Shown one piece after another: positions 51,435-62,021 of a DNA stretch of 64,000 nucleotides. Source of the DNA: Acidobacteriota bacterium (lineage in GTDB: Bacteria > Acidobacteriota > Blastocatellia > RBC074); the NCBI GenBank assembly GCA_016710075.1, contig JADJLO010000017.1:1-64000 (forward strand), in the 5' to 3' direction. Each line of letters opens with the position of its first letter. Within the stretch, counting starts at the first letter, position 1. A program made the translations under genes and the position numbers. The notes under the pieces are model-generated. The model was not told the DNA's origin. It saw nothing but the letters and a program-made list of their open reading frames with translations, and did no database searches.

Positions 51435-52422
51435 CTAGTTGCCGCTGTTGGCTCTGACCTGGAGTTCAAGCTGCCACCAGAGTCTGTAGTAGTCATCAGA
51501 AGTCTCATACCTCTGAATATTTAACGTCCTTGAGGCATACATATTCATGCTGTTGGGCATGCCGAATGGAGCCATGCGAGATGACATGCTCTTGCCTGGC
51601 CACCATGCTTTGTGCTGTTCCTTGAAATACGGCAGGAAGGCGAGGGTCGCCTCGGTGCTGAATTCGGTATGGCAGGCGACCATCGATCCGCTTGGCACCA
51701 CAGGAAAACGGCAGATTGCTCGCAACCTTGAAGTCGTGGAATCTCTTCTCGACTTCTGTTCCTGTGATCTTTGCATAGGGCGCCATATGGCAATCCATGC
51801 ATGCCACTCCGGCTTCATACATTCTCTTGAAGCCCGGGTTGTTTTCGTTATGACGTGTGATATGACAATTGAGGCAGAGTGAATCTTCCTCGCCATGTTT
51901 GATAAGCTTGTAGGCCTCGGGTTTAGCCCTGTCCTTCTCAAACTGATAGATGGCGAGACGGCCGCCGAGAGTAACTGCGGCTGTTTTCGACGGATGGCAG
52001 GCGGCGCAGGTCACGCCTTCAGCCTTGCCGTCCGCTATCATTTCAGTGCTCTGCAGAAAGCCATTAACGAATGCCGACTTGTTTGTCGCCTGCAGCGGCG
52101 AATGGCATTTGGCGCAATAGGTGTTCTGGGTTGATTTGTAAACGGTGGTGGCGTGCTTGGATGCAAACCAGCCGTTTCCTGACAAGGCAAAACCCTTGGT
52201 GTCGCTGTAGGTGACGCCGACGGCTTCGAGCATATGATCGCCACCTGCTCCATTGGTGAAGTGGCAGCGGGTGCAGCCGTTTGGTTCCGTCCAGTTGACG
52301 AATGGTGTGTTGAGATTCGTTGGTTGAGGGTATGTAACCTGGGCGCTGGATACGCCTGAGAAGTACCATATAACTGATGCGAATATTGCTAGTGTTATTA
52401 TTTGGGCATATTTTCTATTCAT
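51435..52422 (-). CDS. exported pentahaem c-type cytochrome (one frame break)
   Basis: About 328 residues from the ATG at 52422 (GGAGGTGG before it), opening a signal anchor (IITLAIFASVIWYFSGVSSA). Five CxxCH haem sites are seen: CTRCH, CAKCH, CAACH, CLNCH and CMDCH. A shift near 51705 joins SNLPF to VPSGSMVACHTEFSTE and a tail ending at 51435 (WWQLELQVRANSGN). As the last member of the MtrA/MtrB-like set, it could be an outer-face or periplasmic electron carrier. A 288-base gap separates it from the barrel gene, so it may have its own promoter. Confidence 0.85.
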
Positions 52423-52710
52423 AAACCACCTCCGGAATGAGGATCCCTCCGGTTTGGAAGTGGCAGTCAACTCTTCGTTACTCTGAAAACTTAACTTCCA
52501 TTTTTCAACTGGGGGGAAGATCTGGTTCCTGTAAATGCATCTTTCCTTCAAAAGATCTGTTTTACTTTACTCTGTTTTAATAATGTGAGTCGGTTGCAAT
52601 CTCTAAAAATGAGCGTTGAGGAAAATTCCTCATTGCAACCAACTCGGTGTCCATACATGCAATCACTGTTCCAGTATTGGGAATGTTTAATATCAGATAT
52701 TTGTTTTACG

Positions 52711-54763
52711 TCAGAATCTGAACCGCAGCGACAAATAACCGTTATGAGCCGTGTAGTTCTGGTTTCTGAGGAATTTTTCTCTGTAATCGTAGTATTCCCA
52801 ATAAGCATTCCAATCGATATTCTCGGTCAGTTTGACGGTCAGACCGGCCTGTGGAACGAATAGTTCGAGTGGATAGGATGAGAGCAATTCAGTGGGTGCT
52901 TGAGCCACACGTTTGCCCTGGCCGGTGTCCTTGCTGACGCGTAATCCGAGCTGCAGATCGACTCGCGGATGAACTCGCGTCAGCGTATTGATGAAGACGT
53001 GGTTGTCTCGCATCCTGTAGTCGCTCGTCCCGACCTTCCTCTGTCCGCTGAGGAAGAAAATGACCGTGGCATCTGAGTCGATGTGGGTCCGGGTGTATCC
53101 GCCGCTCATGGTAAATTTCCCCAGCGGCGTCCAGTCGACGGATGAGGTGAAGATCCTGCTTTTTGACATCCACGCCGAAATTGAGCGGTGAGGTGTCCAC
53201 CTGCTGCAGGTTCGGGTTGTTGTTGTGTCTGGTCATAAACGAGGTATTGATCGTCAGAGCTCTGGTGGGTTTGAGCAGCGACCTGACACGAATGTTGGTG
53301 ACGTTGTAATTGTCTATTCTGACGAACACGTTGTCGGCCTGACCGTGCTCGGCATCGAAATAGACTTTCCAGAATGAGAATGGAGTAGCCTTGAAGCCGG
53401 CCAGCGCGGTGTGGGTTTCATTAGTCGCCTCGTCGCGCTGAAGCGTGAGTGTCGTTCCCTGATAGAACGCACCTTCAATAAGGCGCCGATTGGTGTAGCG
53501 GTATCCCGCGTGGGCCATCAGCTTCGGACTGAATTTATAATCGGCTTCAACCGTGTTCTGGAACAGGCGGTAATTGATCGACCGGATCGAAAGGAAATCG
53601 GTGATCAGTGGGGGCAGCTCCGTGATACCGAAGAATGTCTCTCTGGTGCGGAACAGGGAGTTGCTGAAGACCTCATTGCCGTTAATTCTGAAATTATTGA
53701 ATCTGAAGACATCCGAGACCGAGAGCTTGTCGGTCAGATAGACGGTCACGCCGAAATTACCCATGCCGCTGGGCCGCTTGGATTCGGACGCGACCTTCGA
53801 TTGATCGAGCGTTATATTGTTGCCGGTGTACTCCTTGCCGGTCAGCCGTTCGAAGAAATTGAAGCGGGTGATGGCATCGGAATGGATGATACTGCCGGTG
53901 AAATCCATCCATTTGCCGAATTTCCGGCTGAGAGTCACTTGTGCATATCCAACTCTGCCGCGGCTCGGCATCTCACGTAGAAAACTGTTGAGCTGGGGCG
54001 TATTGTTAGGATCGTTTCCCGCCTGGAAGGTCGGGATGTAGTAGGTCATGTCATCCTTGAAATATCGCTTGCCCATCAAGACGGAGATGTTGAAGCCAAT
54101 GGCTCTGGCATCGAACCCGACGCGATAATCGTTCGCACTGTTCCTGACAGGCGCCGTGAGCTGGTACTCATCGCGTGAATAGGCGTATGTCGTGAAGGAC
54201 ATCCCCTTGTCGTAGTTCATCGAATATCCAAGGTTGAGCTTGAAATGCTCGTTGCCCGGAAGAAAGGTGAGATTGAAATCGCCGAATTTCCTCTCCGCAT
54301 CCATGAGGTGCTGATTCAATGCGAAATTGGCGAGATTGTTGAAATAATCGATCTTGCGGTAATTGGCATCGAAGCGGTACACCTTCTGCTTTTCGACATC
54401 GACTCTGAGATATGCCTGCGGGTCGCCGCCCCAACCCAGGGCATTGATCTTGAGCAGATCAAACGGCTTTCCCTTGCCGTCCTTTGCGCGAGCCATGAAA
54501 TCGTAATTGATGACCCGGGGACCCCGCCCGTAGTTGAAGTCGCTGCGGTATTTATTCGTATTTCCGTCAGCAGTGAAAAATCTCCAGCCGGTTTCGAGTG
54601 TGGTATTGATGGTGTAGTCGCCGAGTGTGCTCTCTTTTTTCGGCTTTGCTTCTGCCGGTTTATCTTGCGGTGCGGACGCCGGCGGATCCTGGGAAAATAC
54701 TGCCGTTGAACCCAGGACCAGCGCGGCCGTCATCAAAATTATTGCTGATATTCTGCTTTTCAT
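52711..54763 (-). CDS. MtrB/PioB-like outer-membrane beta-barrel (one frame break)
   Basis: About 683 residues from the ATG at 54763 (AGGAG before it) with a signal peptide (LMTAALVLGSTAVFS). After a short acidic linker the chain is a long run of amphipathic strands with Tyr/Phe/Asp turns, ending in GYLSLRFRF, the terminal Phe expected for BAM insertion. YFNNLANFALNQHLM, TYYIPTFQAGND and SSVDWTPLGKFTMSGGYTRT are typical of decahaem-associated outer-membrane proteins. A shift near 53165 joins VDVKK to the last 150 residues. It should sheath the decahaem cytochrome across the outer membrane. Confidence 0.85.
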
Positions 54764-54779
54764 GATGGTTCTCCTGGTA

Positions 54780-55771
54780 TCAACGGAAGAAGAAACGTTG
54801 CGTGTTTGATCCATGTATCTTGACGTGGCAGGTCGTGCAGTTCTGGTACCTTGCCGAGTTCAGATTATGGAAGGATGGTGTATTGGGGCCACCAACCGTC
54901 CCTACATTGCTGTGGCATTCAATACATAACTGGAAAACACGGTCACGTCTGAGCATCTTCGGATTATTGGCGCCATGCGGAATATGACAAATCGTGCAGC
55001 CTTCGGTCTTGAGCGGAGCATGCTCGAAGACAAACGGCCCCTGCTTGTCGATATGGCACTTGAGACACGCAACATCGGTGCCGTTTGAGGCTCGCAACTG
55101 TTTCTGATCGAAGCCGCCATGCGGATTATGACAATCGCTGCACTTGATGGCGCCTTCCATCACTCGGTGCCGGAATGGCCTCGTAAAATCAACCTTCATC
55201 TCGCTGTGGCAGGTGATGCAAAGTTGAGGCTCTGACTTCGCCAGCATCTTGGGCCTCGACAGATCGGCCGAATGCAGCGAATGGCAATCGATGCAGGCTA
55301 CATCATTGCGGCCGTGCTCGCCTCGCAGAAAGTTGTTGTGCTCCTGGCTCGAATTGTGACATTCAAGACAGGTCTGCGAGATCTCCTGGCCAGCTCTTCC
55401 TTGAACCTGATGATCTTGGTCGCATCTCCACCACCCTCGACATGCGCCTTGCCGGGACCATGGCATGTCTCGCAACCCTGCTGCTGGTTGTACTTGTCTA
55501 CCATAGTCAGAATCCTCGCATGCGGTGTCTTTGCCAGGCTCTCAAATTTTTCAGAGTGACAATCACGACAGGATTCGCTTCCCGAATACTCCTCCGGTCC
55601 ATGCTTTGCCTTTGCCGGCGCCTGAACTCCCGATTTCTTGCCCTGTCCCTGAGCAGATCCCGTCACCTTTGTCCTCAAAAATGTTTCCGGAGTCATCCAG
55701 ACCAGACCTCCGGCAAAAAGAAAAATCATCAATAATTTCAATAGTTTAGATTTATTCTGGGTAAGACTCAT
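54780..55771 (-). CDS. DmsE/MtrA-like decahaem c-type cytochrome (one frame break)
   Basis: About 330 residues with a signal anchor (LLKLLMIFLFAGGLVWM) and a strong AAGGAGGG ribosome-binding site. Ten CxxCH sites are present: CRDCH, CETCH, CLECH, CIDCH, CITCH, CSDCH, CLKCH, CTICH, CIECH and CTTCH. A one-base break near 55395 separates the first two from the rest; the corrected join runs RFKG-RAGQEISQTCLECH. The spacing and HGPG/NPHGG/IPHGAN motifs match DmsE/MtrA decahaem wires. It stops 16 bases before the barrel gene. Confidence 0.9.
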
Positions 55772-56224
55772 ATCCTGCTCCCTCCTTATCGAGAGACGGA
55801 TTAAAACTTGTATTTTGGTTGATGTATCGCGTTTCTTCGCATAAGTAATAATTATCCTGTTTGTGCTTAGGCAATTCTCATACCATTTTAATACTGCCTA
55901 AATCACCATATTTTCAGGCTGATTCGACCTGCAGGGAGATCTGCAATGCGTAATTTCCCACAGTCGTGGGAAATATTTCACATTGACTGGTTTCAGTGCA
56001 GAGGGAGGGAATGAATAATGTAAAAGTAACTTCGGAAGCGTCTGTAAACTTTCAACTTTGGGGATTGGTTGGTATACTGGCGCTCCGCAAATTTCAATAA
56101 TCTAAGCGTGCATCAAAGGGCTGCGCACGATGTCGAGGTGAGTTAAACGGCCGAGGCGTCGTGAGAAAATGGCAGCGAAGTAATAGATACCTTGGATCAA
56201 TACCAATCAAAATGGAGGTAGCTG
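55772..56224. promoter_or_regulatory. divergent control region with TTTCCCAC palindrome
   Basis: Lies between the cytochrome operon (minus) and the molybdenum hydroxylase operon (plus). TTTCCCAC-AGTC-GTGGGAAA at 55954-55973 is a perfect 8-bp inverted repeat, the likely binding site of a dimeric regulator or a hairpin. TTTCAGTG-type boxes flank it. GGAGG precedes the plus-strand gene at 56225. No coding frame is visible. Confidence 0.55.
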
Positions 56225-56929
56225 ATGAGCAGTCCAGATGATCGATCCGACATAGCGGCCGACATACCGGAAAACAGCGAGTTTTCGGAAATCTCAAATG
56301 ATAATGGCGGGGTGTCGCGTCGAAACTTCCTCAAGGGCAGCAGCGTGGCGCTCACGATTCCGCTGATAGCCAAAGGCGAGAAGATAGTGAAGGCCGGAGG
56401 CGCCGAGGTCAAGGTTCTAGGCCCTGACAAGGTCAACATAACACTCAACATCAACGGGGCGCAGCGGACGGCGAGTGTCGAGACGCGGGTAACGCTGCTC
56501 GACACGTTAAGGAACGAGCTGGACATGACCGGAGCCAAGCGAGTCTGCGACAGGGCGACCTGCGGAGCCTGCACGGTTGTGATGGACGGCAAGCCCGTCT
56601 ATGCCTGCACGGTTCTGGCGGTGGACGCTCAGGGCAAGAGCATACAGACGGTGGAAAGCCTCGACCAGAACGGCAATCTGCATCCGGTTCAGCAGGCATT
56701 CGTTGACAACGATGCGCAGCAGTGCGGATTCTGCACTCCTGGATTCGTCATGGCCTGCAAGGCTTTGCTCGATAAGAACCCGAGCCCGACGCAGGAAGAG
56801 ATGGAGATGGGACTCGGCGGCAATCTTTGCCGTTGCGGAACCTATAACGGCATCAAGGGCGCCGTCGCACAGGCGTCACAGGAAATGAAAAAGACGAGAA
56901 CAATGAAAGGAGGCCGGGGCAATGGCTGA
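56225..56929 (+). CDS. molybdenum hydroxylase [2Fe-2S] subunit, Tat-exported
   Basis: 234 residues. A twin-arginine signal (SRRNFLKGSSVALTIP) at about residues 33-50 shows export in folded form. The plant-type [2Fe-2S] cluster is bound by CDRATCGACTVVMDG with a fourth Cys in the next strand, and the second cluster by CGFCTPGFVMAC and LCRCGTYNG. It carries electrons from the Mo centre to the FAD subunit in a periplasmic aldehyde oxidase/xanthine dehydrogenase-like complex (PaoABC layout). Overlaps the next gene by 8 bases. Confidence 0.92.
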   Translation: MSSPDDRSDIAADIPENSEFSEISNDNGGVSRRNFLKGSSVALTIPLIAKGEKIVKAGGAEVKVLGPDKVNITLNINGAQRTASVETRVTLLDTLRNELDMTGAKRVCDRATCGACTVVMDGKPVYACTVLAVDAQGKSIQTVESLDQNGNLHPVQQAFVDNDAQQCGFCTPGFVMACKALLDKNPSPTQEEMEMGLGGNLCRCGTYNGIKGAVAQASQEMKKTRTMKGGRGNG

Positions 56930-59081
56930 TTATAAATGGCCCGAAGAGGGCAAGCGCAAATACATCGGCAAACGGATCTCGCGAGTTGACGGCCCGCACA
57001 AAGTGAGCGGCAGGGCGAAATACACTTACGATCTGAACCGGCCGGGAATGCTTTTCGGCAAGATTCTTCGTTCGGCTCATGCGCACGCGAAGATCGTCAG
57101 CATCGACATCAGCGCGGCTGAGAAGATGCCCGGTGTCAAGGCAGTCAAGATCATTCAGGGCCCCGGCACCGAGATCCAGTGGGCATTGGATGAAATCGCG
57201 GCAGTGGTGGCGGTGGATGAGCCGACCGCCGAAGACGCGATCCGGGCGATCAAGGTCGTCTATGAAAAGCTGCCGCACTTTGTCAACGAGCAGAACCTCG
57301 ACCAGGTCCCGGCTGCATATCGCCGCCAGCCGACCGAGCAGACCAAGGGAGAGCCCGATGCAGCCTTCAAGCAGTCGGATGTGGTGACAGTAGAGGGCAC
57401 ATACGGCAACGACGTGATCACTCACTGCTGTCTGGAGACTCATGGGCTGGTCGCCGAATGGGAGGATGACAAGAACGTCCTGATCCACCCGTCAACACAG
57501 TCTGTTTCGAGCATCGGGCAGGAACTCGCCCGCGCTCTCGGCATTCCCGCCGGCAACGTGCACGTCAAGATGGATCATATCGGCGGAGGATTTGGCAGCA
57601 AGTTCCCGATCGACCGCTGGGGAATAGAGGCCGCGCGCCTCTCGAAGATGGTGGGCGGCAAGCCGGTCAAGATCATGCTCGAGCGCGATGCCGAGCTGGC
57701 AGTGGCCGGAACGCGGCCTTCGGCTTATGCCAAAGTCAAAGTTGCCGCCACCAAAGACGGCAAACTTCTGGCGTGGGACTCCGAATCCTGGGGCAGCGGC
57801 GGCGTGGCCGGAACCGGCATGCCTCCGTATCCATACGTCTGGCAGATTCCCAACGCGAAGACGAAGCATTTCAGCATCACAACTCACGTCGGCCCGCAGC
57901 GGGCGTGGCGCGCTCCGAACCACCCGCAGGCAGCACTGATCACGATGTCCGCGATCGACGACCTGGCAGCCAAACTCGGCACCGATCCCCTCGATTTCTT
58001 CATCAAGAACATAGAGATGACCGGAGTTCGAGCCAACGTATACAAAGACGAGCTGCTCAAGGGTGCGGAGATGATCGAATGGAAGAAGCTCTGGCGTCCG
58101 CGCGGAGAAGGCGCTGTCGGAAGCACGAAGACGCTCAAGCGCGGCCTCGGCCTTTCGATCCACACCTGGGGCGGCGGCGGACACGCCAGCGACTGCGATC
58201 TGACGATTCATCCGGACGGCTCGGTTGAGATCAAGCTCGGATCCCAGGATCTGGGCACCGGAACGCGAACAACAATTCAGATCGTTGTAGCCGAGAGCCT
58301 CGGTCTGCCGTTTGACGGCGTCAAGGTTTACATCGGCGACAATAAATATCCGCCGTCGGGATCTTCAGGCGGATCGACCACGATCGGCGGCGTCAGCGCA
58401 TCGTCGCGCCGCGCCTCGATCGACGCTCTGAACCAGTTGTTCGAAAAGATTGCGCCGGCAATGAGCACCACACCGGATAAGCTCGAAGCGACCGGCGGGA
58501 AGATTCAGGTGATCGGCGATCCGACAAAGAGCATGACCTGGAAACAGGCCTGCGCAAAGCTCGGGACTCAGCCTCTGACGACCCGCGGCAAGCATCCCGG
58601 CAAGGAGTCGCTGACTTCAGCCGGCGTCGGCGGTGCAATGATGGCCGATGTCACGGTCGATATCGAGACCGGCATCGTCAAAATGAATAACTTCGTTGCC
58701 ATTCAGGACTGTGGACTGATCATCGATATGAAAACCGCCGAAAGCCAGGTTTTCGGCGCCATGATCATGGGCATCGGTTATTCACTTTACGAAGAGAAGA
58801 TCATGGATTCGCAGACCGGCCGCATGCTCAACGGGAACATGGAGTTCTACAAACTCCCCGGATTGGCCGACGTGGGCAACTTCAAAGTGCACATGATGAC
58901 CGGAAAGGGATATGACGAACGCGGCCCGATCGGACTTGGCGAGCCGCCGACGGTCTCTCCCGGCGCTGCCATTTCAAATGCCGTGGCCAATGCCATAGGC
59001 GTTCGCGTCTCCACCATACCGCTGACGCCGGAACGCGTCCTTGCGGCTCTCGCCATGAAGAAAGGAGGCTCAAATGGATAA
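56922..59081 (+). CDS. molybdenum hydroxylase large (Mo-cofactor) subunit
   Basis: 719 residues, PaoC/YagR-like size. It binds the molybdopterin cytosine dinucleotide and hydroxylates an aldehyde or N-heterocycle with water. IGGGFGSKF, GPQRAWRAPNHPQAA and SGSSGGSTTIGG mark the cofactor pockets, and the catalytic Glu is in GLGEPPTVSPGAAISNA near the C-terminus. No signal of its own; it is probably carried out with the FeS subunit. GGAGG precedes the ATG, which overlaps the previous gene; its stop overlaps the next start as ATGGATAA. Confidence 0.92.
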   Translation: MADYKWPEEGKRKYIGKRISRVDGPHKVSGRAKYTYDLNRPGMLFGKILRSAHAHAKIVSIDISAAEKMPGVKAVKIIQGPGTEIQWALDEIAAVVAVDEPTAEDAIRAIKVVYEKLPHFVNEQNLDQVPAAYRRQPTEQTKGEPDAAFKQSDVVTVEGTYGNDVITHCCLETHGLVAEWEDDKNVLIHPSTQSVSSIGQELARALGIPAGNVHVKMDHIGGGFGSKFPIDRWGIEAARLSKMVGGKPVKIMLERDAELAVAGTRPSAYAKVKVAATKDGKLLAWDSESWGSGGVAGTGMPPYPYVWQIPNAKTKHFSITTHVGPQRAWRAPNHPQAALITMSAIDDLAAKLGTDPLDFFIKNIEMTGVRANVYKDELLKGAEMIEWKKLWRPRGEGAVGSTKTLKRGLGLSIHTWGGGGHASDCDLTIHPDGSVEIKLGSQDLGTGTRTTIQIVVAESLGLPFDGVKVYIGDNKYPPSGSSGGSTTIGGVSASSRRASIDALNQLFEKIAPAMSTTPDKLEATGGKIQVIGDPTKSMTWKQACAKLGTQPLTTRGKHPGKESLTSAGVGGAMMADVTVDIETGIVKMNNFVAIQDCGLIIDMKTAESQVFGAMIMGIGYSLYEEKIMDSQTGRMLNGNMEFYKLPGLADVGNFKVHMMTGKGYDERGPIGLGEPPTVSPGAAISNAVANAIGVRVSTIPLTPERVLAALAMKKGGSNG

Positions 59082-60047
59082 ATTTGAGTACGCCAGCCCG
59101 ACAACCAAGGAGCAGGCAGTCGAGCTGCTCGGCAAACAGTGGGGCCAGACGGAGGTCCTTGCGGGCGGAACCGACCTGATCAGCCTGATGAAGGATTTCG
59201 TCGTCACACCCAAACGCGTGGTCAACATCAAAGGCATCAGGGAGCTCGGAGGAATCAGGGTGGTTCGCGACGGCTCTGCCCGGATAGGCGCCCTCGCAAC
59301 CATCGAACAACTGATCGATGCTTTCAAAAAGAGCGTGCCTGCAATCGCCCAGGCGGCTTCCGGGATCACCAGCCCTCAGATCCGCAACATGGGAACCGTC
59401 GGCGGAGATCTCTGCCAGCGCCCGCGCTGCTGGTACTATCGCGGCGGCTTCGGCCTGCTGGCTTCAGAAAACGGCAAGCCCCTGGTTCCTGACGGCGACA
59501 ACCGCTATCACGCAATTCTCGGCAACGACGGTCCGGCAAAATACGTCAACCCTTCGAGCCTTGCCCTGCTTTCATCGCCCTCGGGGCGAAGATTCAGGTA
59601 TTCGGCCCTGAAGGAGCCCGCGAGATAGACGCCGACAAGTTCTTCACTTCGCCGAAATCCGACGGCGAGCGCGAATACTCGCTCAAACCAAACGAGCTGG
59701 TGACCGGCGTATCTGTTCCGTCAACTCTCGGCGTGCGAAGCGCGACTTACGAAGTCCGCCAGAAAGAAGCCCTTGACTGGCCTCTGGCTGCCGCTTCAGT
59801 CGCACTCAAGCTTGATGCCGCAAAAAAGGTCGTCTCGGCGCGCATCGCTCTGGGCCACGTCGCTCCCGTCCCCTGGAAGGCTGATGAAGCCGCGAAATTC
59901 CTCGTCGGCAAGGTCACCACCGAGGAGGTCGCTGAAGAGGCCGGCAAAATCGCAGTCTCGGGCGCCAAACCGCTCAGCAAAAATGCCTACAAAGTCCAGC
60001 TGGCAAAGGTCGCCGTAAAACGCGCAATCCTGCAGGCTATCGGGTAA
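59074..60047 (+). CDS. molybdenum hydroxylase FAD subunit (one frame break)
   Basis: About 324 residues. FAD-binding motifs are LAGGTDLISLMKD and ITSPQIRNMGTVGGDLCQRP. Two Cys in LCQRPRCWYY stand where PaoB-type subunits carry an extra [4Fe-4S] cluster, but the further Cys are not seen, so that cluster is uncertain. One base is missing near 59565: PAFIALGAKIQVFGPEGARE then continues to the TAA/TAG at 60045-60047. The helical C-terminal domain (ARIALGHVAPVPWKADEA) is complete. Confidence 0.88.
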
Positions 60048-60097
60048 TCAGAAGAGAGTCGATGCACTCGCATCGACTCTCCACCACGGAGGTAATA

Positions 60098-60331
60098 ATG
60101 ACTGAAGACGAACGTTACGATACCAACCGTCCCAATCTCTGCGCTTCTCTTCGATGGAAAAGCATGTTCATCTGGGCTGAACACGATCCGACCGTACAGA
60201 GATCGAATACCGGGAGCTTCTGGTGTCTTCATACCCAGAAGCCGCTCGGACCCGATGGCAAGCTGGCCGAACCGGAGTTCTGCGCTTCCGCAGGCCGTAG
60301 TTGTCATTGCAGGGAAATGGATGTAGCCTGA
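60098..60331 (+). CDS. small Cys-rich protein after the hydroxylase operon
   Basis: 77 residues from the ATG at 60098, which has a GGAGG site. Five Cys occur: NLCASLRWK, FWCLHTQK, EFCASAGR and SCHC. The pattern could bind a metal or cluster. It starts 50 bases after the FAD subunit and is probably in the same transcript, so a role in assembly or electron exit from the hydroxylase is possible, but nothing is proven. I recognise no family. Confidence 0.6.
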   Translation: MTEDERYDTNRPNLCASLRWKSMFIWAEHDPTVQRSNTGSFWCLHTQKPLGPDGKLAEPEFCASAGRSCHCREMDVA

Positions 60332-60366
60332 TCAAGGCGGCGGGCAGTTAAGAAAAGTATAAGAAG

Positions 60367-60458
60367 AAGTTCAAAGTTTAAAGTTTAAAGACGTGGGTAA
60401 ATGATTCAATTATTTACCCACGACTTTAAACTTTAAACTTTGAACTTTAAACTTTCTG
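60367..60458. repeat. near-perfect palindrome with AAAGTTT arms
   Basis: AGTTCAAAGTTTAAAGTTTA, then AAGACGTGGGTAAAT, a GATTCAATT loop, ATTTACCCACG and CTTTAAACTTTAAACTTTG followed by one more arm copy. It lies in the spacer downstream of the small Cys-rich gene and is a stable hairpin, probably a terminator. Confidence 0.75.
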
Positions 60459-60545
60459 CATTTGTCCGTTATGTTTTCTCAACATTGTTTATGTATAAAT
60501 ATGTTTGAGATTTTCCTGAAAGCTTTAAACGGAGGTAGAAGAAGA

Positions 60546-61220
60546 ATGAGGAAGTTAACCAGTCTGATGACGGTCGGTTTTGCGGTGATGCTGCTTGCGA
60601 CGGCGGTGCAGGCACAGCAGATTTACGGCGAATACATCGAATCGCGCAATGCCGACGTTTATACGGGCCATTGTTTCGCCATGTCCGAGCTCAACCTTGT
60701 GGGAGATCAGGCTATTCTGGCCTGGCGTATCTCAAAGGGCGACTGGAACGGCGTCAAACTGGATGGACTGAGCGTTGTGGGAGTTGCCAGGGCTTCAGGA
60801 ACTCTCGGCAATCCATACGACAATCCCCTGCCGGCAAGAGTGGTTCTGATTGTCGATGAGAAGGCAAATGTCGAGCAGCGCGAGGCGCTCAAGTCGTTCG
60901 CGCATGAAATGGGCGGCGACCTTTTCAACAACGTCGTCAAGACTGAATTCGCTCCGATCAGACTCGACATGGAATTCAATGGCGAGCATCCGACTTCGGG
61001 CAGCGTGGAAGCGGGGGATCTCGCCAGCATCGTGACACGAAGTCTGACGGCCAAAGATCATATCTGCGGCAATGAGCAGACCTACTATCCGCCGCTTGCC
61101 GCAACCACCCATTCGATGCCTGCCGTCGCGGTCATCGATCAGTACAAGGGCGGAGGTCTGGGCGTCTCGTGGACAACCCGTGAAAAACGAAGCGCTTTCA
61201 TCGGCCATTTCTCAAGATAA
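60546..61220 (+). CDS. exported DUF1326-like protein
   Basis: 224 residues from the ATG at 60546 (GGAGG about 10 bases before). Signal peptide with AVQAQQ cleavage region. The mature start GEYIESRNADVYTGHCFAMSE and KGDWNGVKLDGLSVVGV match DUF1326, a family of unknown function with one or two Cys. The conserved Cys is at HC in YTGHC. It is followed 110 bases later by another secreted protein gene, and both precede the selenoprotein gene. Confidence 0.7.
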   Translation: MRKLTSLMTVGFAVMLLATAVQAQQIYGEYIESRNADVYTGHCFAMSELNLVGDQAILAWRISKGDWNGVKLDGLSVVGVARASGTLGNPYDNPLPARVVLIVDEKANVEQREALKSFAHEMGGDLFNNVVKTEFAPIRLDMEFNGEHPTSGSVEAGDLASIVTRSLTAKDHICGNEQTYYPPLAATTHSMPAVAVIDQYKGGGLGVSWTTREKRSAFIGHFSR

Positions 61221-61330
61221 GAAAATTCATTCAGCCACAGCCTTACCGCGATCCTTTATCGGCTTTATTTACCGCGGTTGCTGTGGCTGATCTTTTTCCA
61301 AAGTTATTAAAGTTATTCGAGGATCGTTAA

Positions 61331-62011
61331 ATGAAGTTGTTTATCGTTGCTCTTCTGATGTTAGCTTTAACGCCGGCCGCACCGGCAGGGGATTTTACTA
61401 AAAATCATTCTTCGTTCGATGACTGGAAGGTCGAAGCTATCGACGCCCTGGCCGATGAGAAGGTGCCTGAGGCACTTCGAAAGGTACTTGATGCCAAAGG
61501 ACTGAGAGTCATCGACGACAAGGGCAAGGTCTTTGTCGAAATCTGGTTCAATAAAAGCATCAACGCGTCAAAGGATGAGATAGCCGGCGCGACCTTCTGG
61601 CAGTTTGGAGACGGGAATTTCGTCGGAGTCATCAACTTCCCCGGAGCCGCAAGCGATTACCGTGGACAGGGTATCAAAGCAGGTTACTACACCCTGCGTT
61701 ACGGGCTTATTCTGCAGGATGGAAATCATCTCGGCGTTTCTCCTGCCCGCGACTTCTTTCTCGCCTGCTCGCTTACAGAAGACAAGGATCCAGCGGCTAA
61801 ACTCAGCTTCGACGATATGATCAAGCTCAGCAAACTGGCTTCAGGGACCGGTCATCCCTCAACCTGGGTTCTGTCCACACCTGAGTCGACAGACAAGTTG
61901 CCCAAAGTAGTCAAGGACGACCACGGGCACATTTCAGTGACCACCAGGGTGACTGTCGGATCAAATGAACTGACCATCTCTCTGACCATCGTCGGGAGAG
62001 CTGAAAGTTGA
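61331..62011 (+). CDS. secreted protein of unknown function
   Basis: 226 residues with a signal peptide (LMLALTPAAPAGDF). The mature protein has strand-rich segments (KGKVFVEIWFNKS, FWQFGDGNFVGVINFPG) and a central GIKAGYYTLRYGLILQDGNHLG. The LRYGLxxxDGxHxG phrase occurs in other secreted bacterial proteins of unknown function. Its TGA stop overlaps the ribosome-binding site (TGAGGAG) of the selenoprotein gene, so the two are translationally linked. Confidence 0.75.
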   Translation: MKLFIVALLMLALTPAAPAGDFTKNHSSFDDWKVEAIDALADEKVPEALRKVLDAKGLRVIDDKGKVFVEIWFNKSINASKDEIAGATFWQFGDGNFVGVINFPGAASDYRGQGIKAGYYTLRYGLILQDGNHLGVSPARDFFLACSLTEDKDPAAKLSFDDMIKLSKLASGTGHPSTWVLSTPESTDKLPKVVKDDHGHISVTTRVTVGSNELTISLTIVGRAES

Positions 62012-62021
62012 GGAGCGTTGC

